DNA of 64,000 bases from Parasphingorhabdus cellanae (GTDB lineage: Bacteria > Pseudomonadota > Alphaproteobacteria > Sphingomonadales > Sphingomonadaceae). A program made the translations under genes and the position numbers. The notes beneath the pieces were generated by a model. That model was not told where the DNA came from. It did not search any database and saw only the letters and a program-made list of their open reading frames with translations. Numbering within the stretch: position 1 is the first letter of the stretch; each line of letters starts with the position of its first letter. The stretch lies in assembly GCF_017498565.1 (NCBI RefSeq), contig NZ_CP071794.1, forward strand, positions 2,904,001 to 2,968,000. Reading direction: 5' to 3'. Below are positions 49,914-58,176 of the stretch, piece by piece.

Positions 49914-51109
49914 AAGACGCTGTTATAGTGTTCAAACGCTTTGGCAAGATCGGCGATTAAATCGTCCGGGTCTTCTAAACCAATATGCAGCCGCACGAGC
50001 GCGCCTGTCATCATCCAATCGGTGGCAGTCCGATATTTTCCGGGATCAACTGGCAGGGCCAGACTTTCAAACCCGCCCCAGCTATAGCCGATGCCAAAGA
50101 GCGTCAGCGCGTCGATAAAGGCCGCGCGGGATTTCTCATCGCCTTGACTAAGTTCAAAAGAGAATAGACCAGATGATCCCTTGAAATCGCGCTTCCAGAT
50201 GTCATGGCCCGGACAACCAGCCAGAGCGGGATGCAAAACTTGCCCGACCTCAGGCCGGTCTTTGAGCCAATGAGCGACAGTCAGCGCCGATTGCTCATGT
50301 TGTTTCAGCCTGACTTCCAGTGTTCTGAGGCCACGGGCGGCAAGATAGGCATCATCTGGAGAAACAACCTGCCCCAATTGCTGCGCCGTGCGCCGGAGTC
50401 GTGTCCAATATCTTTCATGGGTTGTCGCTGCCCCCATCATTACATCGCTATGGCCGACAATATATTTGGTGGCTGCGACAATCGAAATGTCAACGCCATG
50501 TTCCAGTGCCGGAAAGAAACGAGATGTGGCCCAAGTGTTATCCAGGAAAGTCACGATGCGAGCTTCTTTAGCCATAGCACAGATCGCTGGGATATCTTGT
50601 ACCTCGAAGGTCAAGCTGCCGGGACTTTCGAGTAATATGGCCTTGGTCTTGTCCGTTAACAGCGCGCCAATATCTGCACCAATTAATGGGTCATAATAAC
50701 GGGCGGTGATGCCCATAGGTTTCAGGAAAGCATCAGCATAGTTACGGCTAGGGTCATAACTGCTGTCGGTCAGTAAAATTTCATCGCCGGGTTTGAGGAT
50801 TGCCAGCATAGCGCAAGCTATCGCGGCTACACCGGAAGGATAGAGCATGGTTCCAACGGCTCCCGGCTCCATCTCCGTCAACGCTTCGGCAAGAGACCAT
50901 TGGGTAGGCGACCCGCGGCGGCCGTAGAAAAATCGACCGTCTTCGTTATTTCCGATGCCTGCTCGCAAATCCGCTACACTGTCATAAAGGTGGGTACTTG
51001 CGCGCCAGACCGGCGGATTGACAACCGCTTCGGTCCATTCCTTGCGTCTGCCGCCAGTAACAATCTGCGTCGCCGGTTTATGACTGGATTGGTCTTCTCT
51101 ATTGGCCAA
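49910..51109 (-). CDS. metC: cystathionine beta-lyase
   Basis: PLP enzyme of the Cys/Met metabolism family (399 aa). Lys215 in VAATKYIVGHSDVMMG is the PLP lysine; other blocks are FFYGRRGSPTQWSLAEALTEME, LYPSGVAAIACAM and ESPGSLTFEVQDIPAI. The SLTFEV segment (rather than NPT/NP) and SWGGFESL favour MetC-type beta-lyase over gamma-synthase. The start is TTG at 51109 with GGAAATAA upstream. It is coupled to the MscS gene, and the sulfurtransferase gene lies just upstream on the same strand beyond a palindromic repeat, giving a sulfur-metabolism neighbourhood. Confidence 0.92.
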   Translation of the reverse strand: MANREDQSSHKPATQIVTGGRRKEWTEAVVNPPVWRASTHLYDSVADLRAGIGNNEDGRFFYGRRGSPTQWSLAEALTEMEPGAVGTMLYPSGVAAIACAMLAILKPGDEILLTDSSYDPSRNYADAFLKPMGITARYYDPLIGADIGALLTDKTKAILLESPGSLTFEVQDIPAICAMAKEARIVTFLDNTWATSRFFPALEHGVDISIVAATKYIVGHSDVMMGAATTHERYWTRLRRTAQQLGQVVSPDDAYLAARGLRTLEVRLKQHEQSALTVAHWLKDRPEVGQVLHPALAGCPGHDIWKRDFKGSSGLFSFELSQGDEKSRAAFIDALTLFGIGYSWGGFESLALPVDPGKYRTATDWMMTGALVRLHIGLEDPDDLIADLAKAFEHYNSVL

Positions 51110-51117
51110 TGTTATTT

Positions 51118-51188
51118 CCGTTAGCCCTGAGCCTGTCGAAGGGCGCTGCTAGACTGGAGACGGGCTTCGACAGGCTCAGCCCTAACGG
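51118..51188. repeat. inverted repeat, second copy of the CCTGAGCCTGTCGAAGG family
   Basis: Arms at 51118-51141 and 51165-51188 are reverse complements over 24 bases with two mismatches, around a 23-base spacer. The core matches the perfect 28-bp element at 6584-6661. It sits between the sulfurtransferase stop and the metC start, both on the minus strand. Confidence 0.85.
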
Positions 51189-51207
51189 TGAAAGCAGACG
51201 TACTTTC

Positions 51208-52044
51208 TCAGGCGGTTGCTTTGGGCGTGTCTGCGTCGGCACCCCATTCAGACCAACTGCCGTCATAAAGAGCTATTTTATCACCACCGGCTACAGCCGC
51301 AGCAAAGGACACAACGGCCGCTGTCATACCGGACCCACAGGTCGTAACCACTGGTTTGGCAAGGTCGACACCGACACCGTCGAACAATGCTTTTATTTCA
51401 TCGGCGCTTTGCCAAGTACCATCAGCATTGAAAAAGTCGCTATGCGGAATGTTGACCGAACCGGGAATGCTGCCGGAAACAATACCGGGACGCGGATCTT
51501 CCTCCGCACCGGAGAAACGTCCCGCCGGGCGAGCGTCGACTACCTGCTCATCCTTGCTGTGCAGGTTTGCCAGCATGTCGGCTTTCGTACGGACGTCTTT
51601 ATCATCTTTCCAGACTGTGAAGTGACGATGACGCAATGCTTCTTTGCCAGTTTCAAGCGGACGCCCTTCGGCTTTCCATTTGGCAATACCGCCGTCCAAT
51701 ATTGCGACCTCATGTGCGCCAAATATCGTCAGCATCCACCATGCGCGCGCGGCGCTTTTCAGCGGACTGTCATCGTAAAGCACGATACGGCTGCCATCAC
51801 CGAGACCGAGCGATTGCATACGGCTGGCAAATTTTTCTGGCGGTGGAAGCATATTTTCAACTGGGTTACCGGTGTCTGTAAGCTCGCCCAGGTCCATAAA
51901 CACAGCGCCGGGAATATGGCCCGCTTCATATTCGGCGGCCGGATCGCGTCCGGCATCGGGCATGAATTTGGTGGCATCAACTATACGCAAATCTGATGCG
52001 CCCAGTTCATTCGCAAGCCAGTCAGTGGTTACCAGCAGTTCCAT
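51208..52044 (-). CDS. sseA: 3-mercaptopyruvate sulfurtransferase
   Basis: Two-rhodanese-domain sulfurtransferase (278 aa) that takes sulfur from 3-mercaptopyruvate or thiosulfate. ATG 52044 has AGGAG at 7 bases; longer open sequence upstream is not used. The inactive N-terminal rhodanese domain (residues 1-130) has AGHIPGAVFMDL; the C-terminal domain has VSGSIPGSVNIP and the catalytic Cys236 in TTCGSGMTA, the CGSGVT-type loop of mercaptopyruvate enzymes with Met for Val. It is near metC and could link to cysteine degradation. Confidence 0.92.
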   Translation of the reverse strand: MELLVTTDWLANELGASDLRIVDATKFMPDAGRDPAAEYEAGHIPGAVFMDLGELTDTGNPVENMLPPPEKFASRMQSLGLGDGSRIVLYDDSPLKSAARAWWMLTIFGAHEVAILDGGIAKWKAEGRPLETGKEALRHRHFTVWKDDKDVRTKADMLANLHSKDEQVVDARPAGRFSGAEEDPRPGIVSGSIPGSVNIPHSDFFNADGTWQSADEIKALFDGVGVDLAKPVVTTCGSGMTAAVVSFAAAVAGGDKIALYDGSWSEWGADADTPKATA

Positions 52045-52187
52045 TTTATGCTCCTTGTGCAAGCGGGCGATCACTTCGCCTCTGCGTCCATATGCCAACG
52101 TTTATCGATTCGTGTTCAAGCCGTCGAGGCTATATTGCATTGGAGATGGAATCCACAGCTTATGTGGCTTTTCGGCAAATGATTGAA

Positions 52188-53717
52188 TTACAACCGTTCC
52201 AGAAAGGCTTTTGCGCTGGCGCGAAGCTGTTTCTGGACGTCGGAATCCATTTTATTCCACGTGCGATAGGGCATTGCCAAGCGGTTATTATCGGCAAGCT
52301 TGTCCTCGTTTCGCGCAAGAAAATCCCAGTAAAGCGCGTTGAATGGGCAGGCTTCGTCGCCGGTGCGCTGTTTCACGTCATAAGCGCAAGATGCACAATG
52401 ATCGGACATTTTGTTTATATAATTGCCCGACGAGGCGTATGGCTTTGAGGCGATAATTCCACCATCACCAAATTGGCTCATCCCCAATGTATTGGGGAGT
52501 TCGACCCACTCATAAGCATCAGCATAAACTTCCAGGTACCATTCATGAACCGCGTGGGGATCAATCCCTGCAATTAGTGCAAAATTGCCCGTGATCATAA
52601 GCCGCTGGATATGATGGGCATAAGCAAGGTCTAGTGTCTGTCCTATTGCTTCCGACAAACATAGCATGTCGGTCTCGCCGTTATAATAAAAATCGGGAAG
52701 AGGATGTTGGGCATCCAGAAAATTTCGCTGTGCATAGTCTGGCCCTTCGCGCCAATAGATACCGCGGACATATTCACGCCAGCCGATTATCTGACGAATG
52801 AAACCCTCAGCGGCGTTAAGAGGCACCTTGCCACCCGCATATAGATCGGCCACTTCCTGGCAGAGAGCTAGTGGATCAAGCAGGCCGCTATTGAGATAGG
52901 GTGAAAGGATAGAATGCCAGAGGAACGGCTCACCGGTCAGCATGGCATCCTGATAATCGCCAAATTGGGCAAGGGCATGGTCCAGAAACTTACGCCGTTG
53001 GCGCAACGCTTCCTCATGGGTCACGGCGAAATGAAATTGCTCGAGTGAACCGGGATGGTCTGCAAATCTCTCTGTGACCAAATCAATCACGTCCTGCGTA
53101 ATTTGGTCCGGTTGAAAGCGGATTGGTTGCGGCATCATCAAGTCGCTTTTCGCGGGCTTGCGATTTTCCGCGTCATAATTCCATTTTCCGCCTTCCGGTT
53201 TGCCATCCTTGTCCAGCAACAATCCTGTCTTGCGGCGCATCTCGCGATAGAAAAACTCCATCCGCAGTTGCTTTTTGCCTTCTGCCCAATGTTCAAATTC
53301 CTGATGGGTGGCGATAAAGCGCTGATCGGGGCAGATGGTAACCGGAACATCAAACTGGTCTTCCCAGTTTTCAATCATCGCCATGACCCGCCATTCGCCA
53401 GCTTCGGTAATGCGAATAGATTCGATGTCGTGCCGTTCGCAAGCGCGGGCGACTTCGCCGGTAAAGCTGCCGCTATTATCGGTATCATCGAGCGCCACAT
53501 AATCAACGGTCCAGCCGCGTTCGCGCAATGCTGAGGCATGGTGCCGCATGGCCGAAAATATGTAGGCAATCTTGGCTTTGTGATGTTTTACGTAGGTGGC
53601 TTCGGCTTCGACCTCCATCATCAATAGAACAGATGTATCGGGCTGTTGATCAGTAAGGGACGAGATATCCAATGATAGTTGGTCACCAAGTATTGGAATG
53701 AGCGTTTTCTTAGACAT
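52188..53717 (-). CDS. FeS-containing cryptochrome/photolyase (PhrB-like, 6-4 photolyase group)
   Basis: DNA photolyase-related protein (509 aa) of the FeS-BCP group, which repairs (6-4) photoproducts in Agrobacterium PhrB. The N-terminal antenna domain starts with LIPILGDQLSLDISSL. The C-terminal FAD domain has the helix block SPYLNSGLLDPL, GFIRQIIGWREYVRGIYW and HEWYLEVYADAYEWVELPNTLGM. Cysteines fitting the [4Fe-4S] cluster are in MLCLSEA and in HCASCAYDVKQR followed by EACPFN. All four ligands appear present. It is on the minus strand, 70 bases from the Pro-rich protein gene. Confidence 0.93.
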   Translation of the reverse strand: MSKKTLIPILGDQLSLDISSLTDQQPDTSVLLMMEVEAEATYVKHHKAKIAYIFSAMRHHASALRERGWTVDYVALDDTDNSGSFTGEVARACERHDIESIRITEAGEWRVMAMIENWEDQFDVPVTICPDQRFIATHQEFEHWAEGKKQLRMEFFYREMRRKTGLLLDKDGKPEGGKWNYDAENRKPAKSDLMMPQPIRFQPDQITQDVIDLVTERFADHPGSLEQFHFAVTHEEALRQRRKFLDHALAQFGDYQDAMLTGEPFLWHSILSPYLNSGLLDPLALCQEVADLYAGGKVPLNAAEGFIRQIIGWREYVRGIYWREGPDYAQRNFLDAQHPLPDFYYNGETDMLCLSEAIGQTLDLAYAHHIQRLMITGNFALIAGIDPHAVHEWYLEVYADAYEWVELPNTLGMSQFGDGGIIASKPYASSGNYINKMSDHCASCAYDVKQRTGDEACPFNALYWDFLARNEDKLADNNRLAMPYRTWNKMDSDVQKQLRASAKAFLERL

Positions 53718-53783
53718 CTTGTCGCTATCGCACGCTTGGCGATGAAAGACAGTCTGTGCTTTGGTGCATTTTGCAAATGGGTT

Positions 53784-55178
53784 TCAGATGTTTAGCGGCC
53801 GCTGTCCCACCGGACTGAAATTCCGTGGGCCGAGATCAAGTCGAAATGGTGCCATTTTTGGTCGCCGGGGCTCATATTCCCGGCCGATGATGAATGACGC
53901 TGCTTGCCGGTATTCGACATTGCTCTGATCGGCATACACGACACCAAAACGGGCCAAGGGAATGAAAAGCGCCTGTGATTTGAAGGTGATCGGACGGATA
54001 GCATTGAGCGGCAGGCGTATATCGCCGGTGAGAGAGATAGTTTCTCCTACAGCCAGATTTTCAATCTTGTGCAGTGGTTCGCCTGTTTCAATATCGCCAT
54101 TCCTGGCGTTTTCAGAATCAGCCTGCATCATCGTGCCGGAAAGGTGGATGTCGTGCAACGACTGATCCGATTGGTTGGTCAGTGTTATGGTATAATTGAG
54201 TACTGCGTTGAGCAACGTGGATGAGGCGCTATTGGCGGCTAGATCAATCTGTAGATAATCTGTTGCGCCCGGTTTCCGGTCCGGCTTTGGAGCTATCGGT
54301 GGACCTTTAGCGGCTGTTGGCAGTGGTTTGGGTACGGCGCCAATTTTTGATGTTACAAATCCGTTCGACGATAGCGGGTTTGGCTTTTCGGGTTCCGAAG
54401 GATTGGGCGGTGAATAGATTTTCGGTGCGGGTTTATGAGGTTTAGATGCAGGAATGGAGTCCGTCGCGGTCAATAGTTCCGGGTCATCCGTAATCTCTTC
54501 TTCCTGCGAGGGCATGACGGTCTTACGCCGCCAGAAATAGGCACCCAATCCGCTCAGCAGAAGCAAGACTATTCCGCCGACAGCATAGTGTAAGATGGTC
54601 CCACCAGAACTTATTTCCGGAGATGCCTCTGATACAGTCTTTGGCGCTGATGGGTTGGATGGCATAGTTTGACGGGGCAGTTCCGTGGAAAAGCCTGGCT
54701 GCGGCTGGTCACTATCAATTGCTGGACGGTTCACCGATGGCGCAGCGACCGCTGGATCGCCAGCCGGACGACGCGTTGGTGTAGCCGTTGGTGGATTAGT
54801 GACAGGCGCGCTGGTGCGAGGACTGCCGGATAGTGCAGGGCCAGTTGGTGTTGGACGGGTCTGGCCACCAATTGTGGGAGCATCAACAGGGGATATAGGG
54901 GCCGGTTGGGCTGCAGGTTGCGTGCCAGGCAGGGCGCTGCCCGACGGCGGAGCAGCTTGCGGCGCTGGCCCATTTTCCTCCGTAGGTCCCTCGGCTTGAC
55001 CATCAGCTGGATTTTGGCCTTCACCTGGCGGGAGAGAATAGTCGCTGACCGAAGGTAGTTCCGGTGGTGGATCTGGTGGCAATTGCCTCGGTACGGCTTG
55101 GCCCTGTGCGGAAGGTATCGCAGCGATAGACAGACCAAGCGTTCCGGCAATCACCATTGCCAGCGATTTTACGCGCAT
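53784..55178 (-). CDS. Pro-rich exported membrane protein of unknown function
   Basis: Protein of 464 aa from ATG 55178 (GGGACGAATG gives good spacing; ATGs at 55181, 55190 and 55205 are open). A signal peptide (MVIAGTLGLSIAAIPSAQG) is followed by about 190 residues dominated by Pro, Gly, Ala and Thr (QLPPDPPPELP, then repeated PxPxP stretches). A transmembrane helix (ILHYAVGGIVLLLLSGLGAYFW) leads to a cytoplasmic or outward Pro/Lys-rich linker and a C-terminal beta domain (about residues 320-464) with YTITLTNQSDQSLHDIHLSG, resembling DUF11/CARDB-type beta-sandwich modules. The family is not recognised. It may act in envelope protein contacts. Divergent from queF. Confidence 0.75.
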   Translation of the reverse strand: MRVKSLAMVIAGTLGLSIAAIPSAQGQAVPRQLPPDPPPELPSVSDYSLPPGEGQNPADGQAEGPTEENGPAPQAAPPSGSALPGTQPAAQPAPISPVDAPTIGGQTRPTPTGPALSGSPRTSAPVTNPPTATPTRRPAGDPAVAAPSVNRPAIDSDQPQPGFSTELPRQTMPSNPSAPKTVSEASPEISSGGTILHYAVGGIVLLLLSGLGAYFWRRKTVMPSQEEEITDDPELLTATDSIPASKPHKPAPKIYSPPNPSEPEKPNPLSSNGFVTSKIGAVPKPLPTAAKGPPIAPKPDRKPGATDYLQIDLAANSASSTLLNAVLNYTITLTNQSDQSLHDIHLSGTMMQADSENARNGDIETGEPLHKIENLAVGETISLTGDIRLPLNAIRPITFKSQALFIPLARFGVVYADQSNVEYRQAASFIIGREYEPRRPKMAPFRLDLGPRNFSPVGQRPLNI

Positions 55179-55310
55179 CATTCGTCCCATGTGATTTATC
55201 GTCATCGCCCTTTTTAACCCTGACCTGCTTTTTGCCGCCTCATTCGCTGAACCATCAATGAATATCGGGGCAGGGATGACATGAGCCGCCTCGTGCATTA
55301 GATGATCTGC

Positions 55311-55781
55311 ATGACAAATGATGACACGCAAAAATCCACTCCACGTTTCCTTGGTCAGGACAGCGCTCTGCCGACCTCGCCCGAAGACGCAATCCTGGAT
55401 TATGTTCCGAACCCGCGGACTGGAGAGCTTTATCTAACGCGCTTTGCAGTGCCCGAATTTACCTCGCTTTGCCCAGTGACCGCGCAGCCAGATTTTGCCC
55501 ATTTGGTAATCGACTACGCACCCGATAAGACCATCGTGGAATCCAAATCGTTAAAATTGTTTCTGGGGTCTTTCCGGAACCATGCCGCTTTCCACGAGGA
55601 TTGTACTGTGGGGATCGCTCATCGTCTGTTCACCGAAATGAAGCCGAAATGGCTGCGCATCGGCGGTTACTGGTATCCGCGTGGTGGTATTCCGATCGAT
55701 GTATTCTGGCAATCCGGCGAGCCGCCCAAGGGTTTGTGGATCCCCGATCAGGGCGTAGCCTCTTATCGGGGGCGCGGCTAA
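55311..55781 (+). CDS. queF: NADPH-dependent 7-cyano-7-deazaguanine reductase
   Basis: QueF (156 aa from ATG 55311; ATG 55302 is an alternative) reduces preQ0 to preQ1 in queuosine synthesis. The active-site Cys is in [16 protein letters not shown], and the family block [22 protein letters not shown] is complete except for a Gly-to-Ala change. It is the short type I enzyme. It ends in a TAATG overlap with a GST-like gene. Queuosine use is consistent with gluQ at 36.5 kb. Confidence 0.95.
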   Translation: MTNDDTQKSTPRFLGQDSALPTSPEDAILDYVPNPRTGELYLTRFAVPEFTSLCPVTAQPDFAHLVIDYAPDKTIVESKSLKLFLGSFRNHAAFHEDCTVGIAHRLFTEMKPKWLRIGGYWYPRGGIPIDVFWQSGEPPKGLWIPDQGVASYRGRG

Positions 55782-56869
55782 TGGCGCATAAATTATACGC
55801 TGCACCACTATCGCTCTATTCCGGAAAGGCCCGAGCCTATCTTGATTGGAAGGATGTGGATTACGAAGAAGTGTTGTCTTCGGGAGAAGTTTACAAGGAT
55901 ATTATCGTTCCCAAAGTGGGTCGTCCTGTCATCCCGGTAATCGACACGGATGACGGCCACACTATTCAGGACACGACCTGTATTATCGATCATTTCGAGG
56001 CGGTCGTCCCCGGTCCTTCGGTTTATCCTGACACACCGAAGCAGCGGTTGGTGGCTTTGTTGCTCGAAACTTTTGGCGATGAATGGCTGGTTATCCCGGC
56101 TATGCATTATCGCTGGAATTATAATGAGGAGTGGGTTTACGGCGAGTTTGGTGCCACCGCAGCTCCTGATGCAACCAGCGAGGAACAGCTGGCTCTTGGC
56201 CGAGAGCGAGGTGCGAATTTCAAAGGGTTTTGTCCGATTTTGGGGATTAACCCGCATACTATTCCAGCCATTGAAGCGAGTTACGAAGCTCTATTGGCTG
56301 ATCTTGATGTGCATTTTGCTGCCCATGATTATCTCTTGGGTTCGCGGCCTTCTATTGGCGACTATGGCTTGATTGGACCGCTTTATGCGCATCTTTATCG
56401 CGACCCGGCATCGGGCGAGATCATGAAGCGCTTGGCGCCGCGCGTTGCGACTTGGGTGGAACGCATGGTCAACGTGAAAACGCCTTTGTCCGGGGAGTTT
56501 CTGCCCGATGATGAGGTTCCGGAAAGCTTGTTTCCCGTTTTGAACCGAATGATGAGGGAGCAGATGCCGTTTCTTCAAACGACCGCTCATATGCTTGATG
56601 CTTGGGCCAAGGACAACGAGGGGGCTGAGATACCGCGTGCGTTGGGTATGGCGGACTTCACGGTTGAGGGCGTGACCGCCCAACGCATTGCGCCGCCGTT
56701 TAGTTTGTGGATGTTGCGGCGGGCGCTCGACTATTATGCGGGCTTGGCGGAAGCTCACAAAAGTGCCGTGGATAGCATGTTGTCATCTGTTGACGGCGCT
56801 GACGGTTTCCAACAGTTTCAGCACGGCCGCAGGCTGGTGTTTGAGAAGTTCAAGCTGGCGCTGGCTTAG
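55781..56869 (+). CDS. glutathione S-transferase family protein
   Basis: Protein of 362 aa with an N-terminal thioredoxin-like GST domain (LYAAPLSLYSGKARAYLDWK, about residues 4-80) and an extended C-terminal helical domain. ATG 55781 shares its A with the queF TAA; the longer open frame upstream lies inside queF. The cis-Pro region is VGRPVIPVI, followed by the SNAIL-like DTTCIIDHFE. The catalytic residue is likely Ser (PLSLYS). It is longer than normal GSTs (about 220 aa), and its C-terminal part is not recognised. Substrate unknown. It converges on a second GST-like gene. Confidence 0.85.
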   Translation: MAHKLYAAPLSLYSGKARAYLDWKDVDYEEVLSSGEVYKDIIVPKVGRPVIPVIDTDDGHTIQDTTCIIDHFEAVVPGPSVYPDTPKQRLVALLLETFGDEWLVIPAMHYRWNYNEEWVYGEFGATAAPDATSEEQLALGRERGANFKGFCPILGINPHTIPAIEASYEALLADLDVHFAAHDYLLGSRPSIGDYGLIGPLYAHLYRDPASGEIMKRLAPRVATWVERMVNVKTPLSGEFLPDDEVPESLFPVLNRMMREQMPFLQTTAHMLDAWAKDNEGAEIPRALGMADFTVEGVTAQRIAPPFSLWMLRRALDYYAGLAEAHKSAVDSMLSSVDGADGFQQFQHGRRLVFEKFKLALA

Positions 56870-56885
56870 TTTACATAGCTGTGCA

Positions 56886-57617
56886 TCAATTACCTGAATC
56901 CGCAAACCATAAAGCCTCGCAGCGTTGAACATAGGGTGCGAAGTTGGCGTGTGACTTGGCTGCGTCCAGGAGCGGCCCCGGCAGTTTTTCAATGAGACTG
57001 TTGGCGATGATCGGATAGGCGACGGCGTCCAAGCTGCTGGGTTGATCGCCGAACATGAAGGCTTGCTTGCCCAATTGTGCTGATAGTGCTGCTAGATCAG
57101 CCGCGCCAAAGGCGTAGATGTCTTCCACCGTGTGACGCCCGAGACCTTGAGCCTGGAGACCCGTCTTAACCTGTTTTTGGGCAATAATCGGCACGAGATT
57201 GCGGATGACCGGCGGCATGCTTCCGAACCAGAAATTCCTGATGATTGGCCAGTTATGGTTGTCAATCCAGCGGCTATAGAGTGTCACCCAATAGAGCCGT
57301 TCTTCAATCATCCGGGCCATGGCGTGAGAGGTCGCCCGCTGTTCCGTCGTCAGACCGGCGTGAAAATCGACATCATATTTGCTTTCAAGATGCCTCTGGA
57401 TCAACGCAGTATCGGCAATTTCAGTACCACCATCGATAAGGAACGGCAGTTTCCCCTTGGGTGCCTTGCGGGGATCGTCCATGATTTCCGACGCATATTC
57501 GACGCCAGCCATTTTCAGAAGAATCTCGCCCTTCATGCAAAAGGGGCTGGGATTTGGTACGCTAAAACCCGATTGAAACTGCATATATTTGATCGACACC
57601 TTATGTCTCCCCGCCAT
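56886..57617 (-). CDS. glutathione S-transferase-like protein, metaxin/FAXC type
   Basis: Protein of 243 aa with the Tom37/metaxin-like pattern: a shortened N-terminal GST_N domain with SVPNPSPFCMKGEILLKMAG instead of a usual active-site start, KGKLPFLIDGGTEIADTALI, then a C-terminal helical GST_C domain with GDQPSSLDAVAYPI. Proteins of this group are related to failed-axon-connection and metaxin and are of unknown function in bacteria. ATG 57617 is preceded by GGGAAAA. It converges on the previous GST-like gene with a 16-base gap. Confidence 0.88.
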   Translation of the reverse strand: MAGRHKVSIKYMQFQSGFSVPNPSPFCMKGEILLKMAGVEYASEIMDDPRKAPKGKLPFLIDGGTEIADTALIQRHLESKYDVDFHAGLTTEQRATSHAMARMIEERLYWVTLYSRWIDNHNWPIIRNFWFGSMPPVIRNLVPIIAQKQVKTGLQAQGLGRHTVEDIYAFGAADLAALSAQLGKQAFMFGDQPSSLDAVAYPIIANSLIEKLPGPLLDAAKSHANFAPYVQRCEALWFADSGN

Positions 57618-57736
57618 TTTTCCCGAGAGTGCTTTATCATAAAATATTGTGTCTATTCGCCACTATATTGCACCGATATGTCGCTTTTTTGCTTTTGCTC
57701 TATCAATCACGCACCGCTAACATTATTGTTAGCATC

Positions 57737-58138
57737 ATGAGCAGCGTTCCCCACCACTATAATATTGCCATAGAGCCGGATGATATCGACTTCATGGGCC
57801 ATGTGAACAATGCCAATTATCTGAAATGGGTGCAGGATGCTGTGGTGGCCCATTGGGAGAAAATTGCGCCATCAGAAGCGGTTGCTACCCATCTCTGGGT
57901 CGCGCTGAAACATGAAATAACCTACCGAAAACCAGCGTTTCTTGAGGATGATGTCATCGCCGAAGTGCTGCTGGAGAAAGTCCACGGCGCGCGCGCTTTT
58001 TACAGCACAATCATCCGCCGCGGCGAAGATGTGCTCGCCGAAGTACAATCAAGCTGGTGCTGTGTAGATGCAGACACCTTACGCCCGATGCGAATCGCCA
58101 AGGATATTGCGGCCAATTTCTTTGGTTCCAAGGAATAG
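57737..58138 (+). CDS. hotdog-fold acyl-CoA thioesterase
   Basis: 4HBT-type thioesterase of 133 aa. The catalytic Asp is Asp18 in DIDFMGHVNNANYLKW, the family signature (D...GHVNN..Y), similar to YbgC/FadM. ATG 57737 is chosen; an upstream frame opens earlier but has no signature. It probably hydrolyses acyl-CoA thioesters. Single gene, convergent with the HerA-like gene 38 bases on. Confidence 0.9.
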   Translation: MSSVPHHYNIAIEPDDIDFMGHVNNANYLKWVQDAVVAHWEKIAPSEAVATHLWVALKHEITYRKPAFLEDDVIAEVLLEKVHGARAFYSTIIRRGEDVLAEVQSSWCCVDADTLRPMRIAKDIAANFFGSKE

Positions 58139-58176
58139 CTTCATATTCCTGCGCAGGGGCACTGTTCCGCCAGTAT

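Noticed and set aside
49910..51109. Assignment of the Cys/Met PLP enzyme to EgtE
   Set aside because: Sequence blocks fit cystathionine beta-lyase, and it is not adjacent to egtB-egtD.
55601..55780. Extension of the GST-like frame into queF
   Set aside because: queF is intact in another frame with complete active-site motifs, and ATG 55781 gives the normal GST start.
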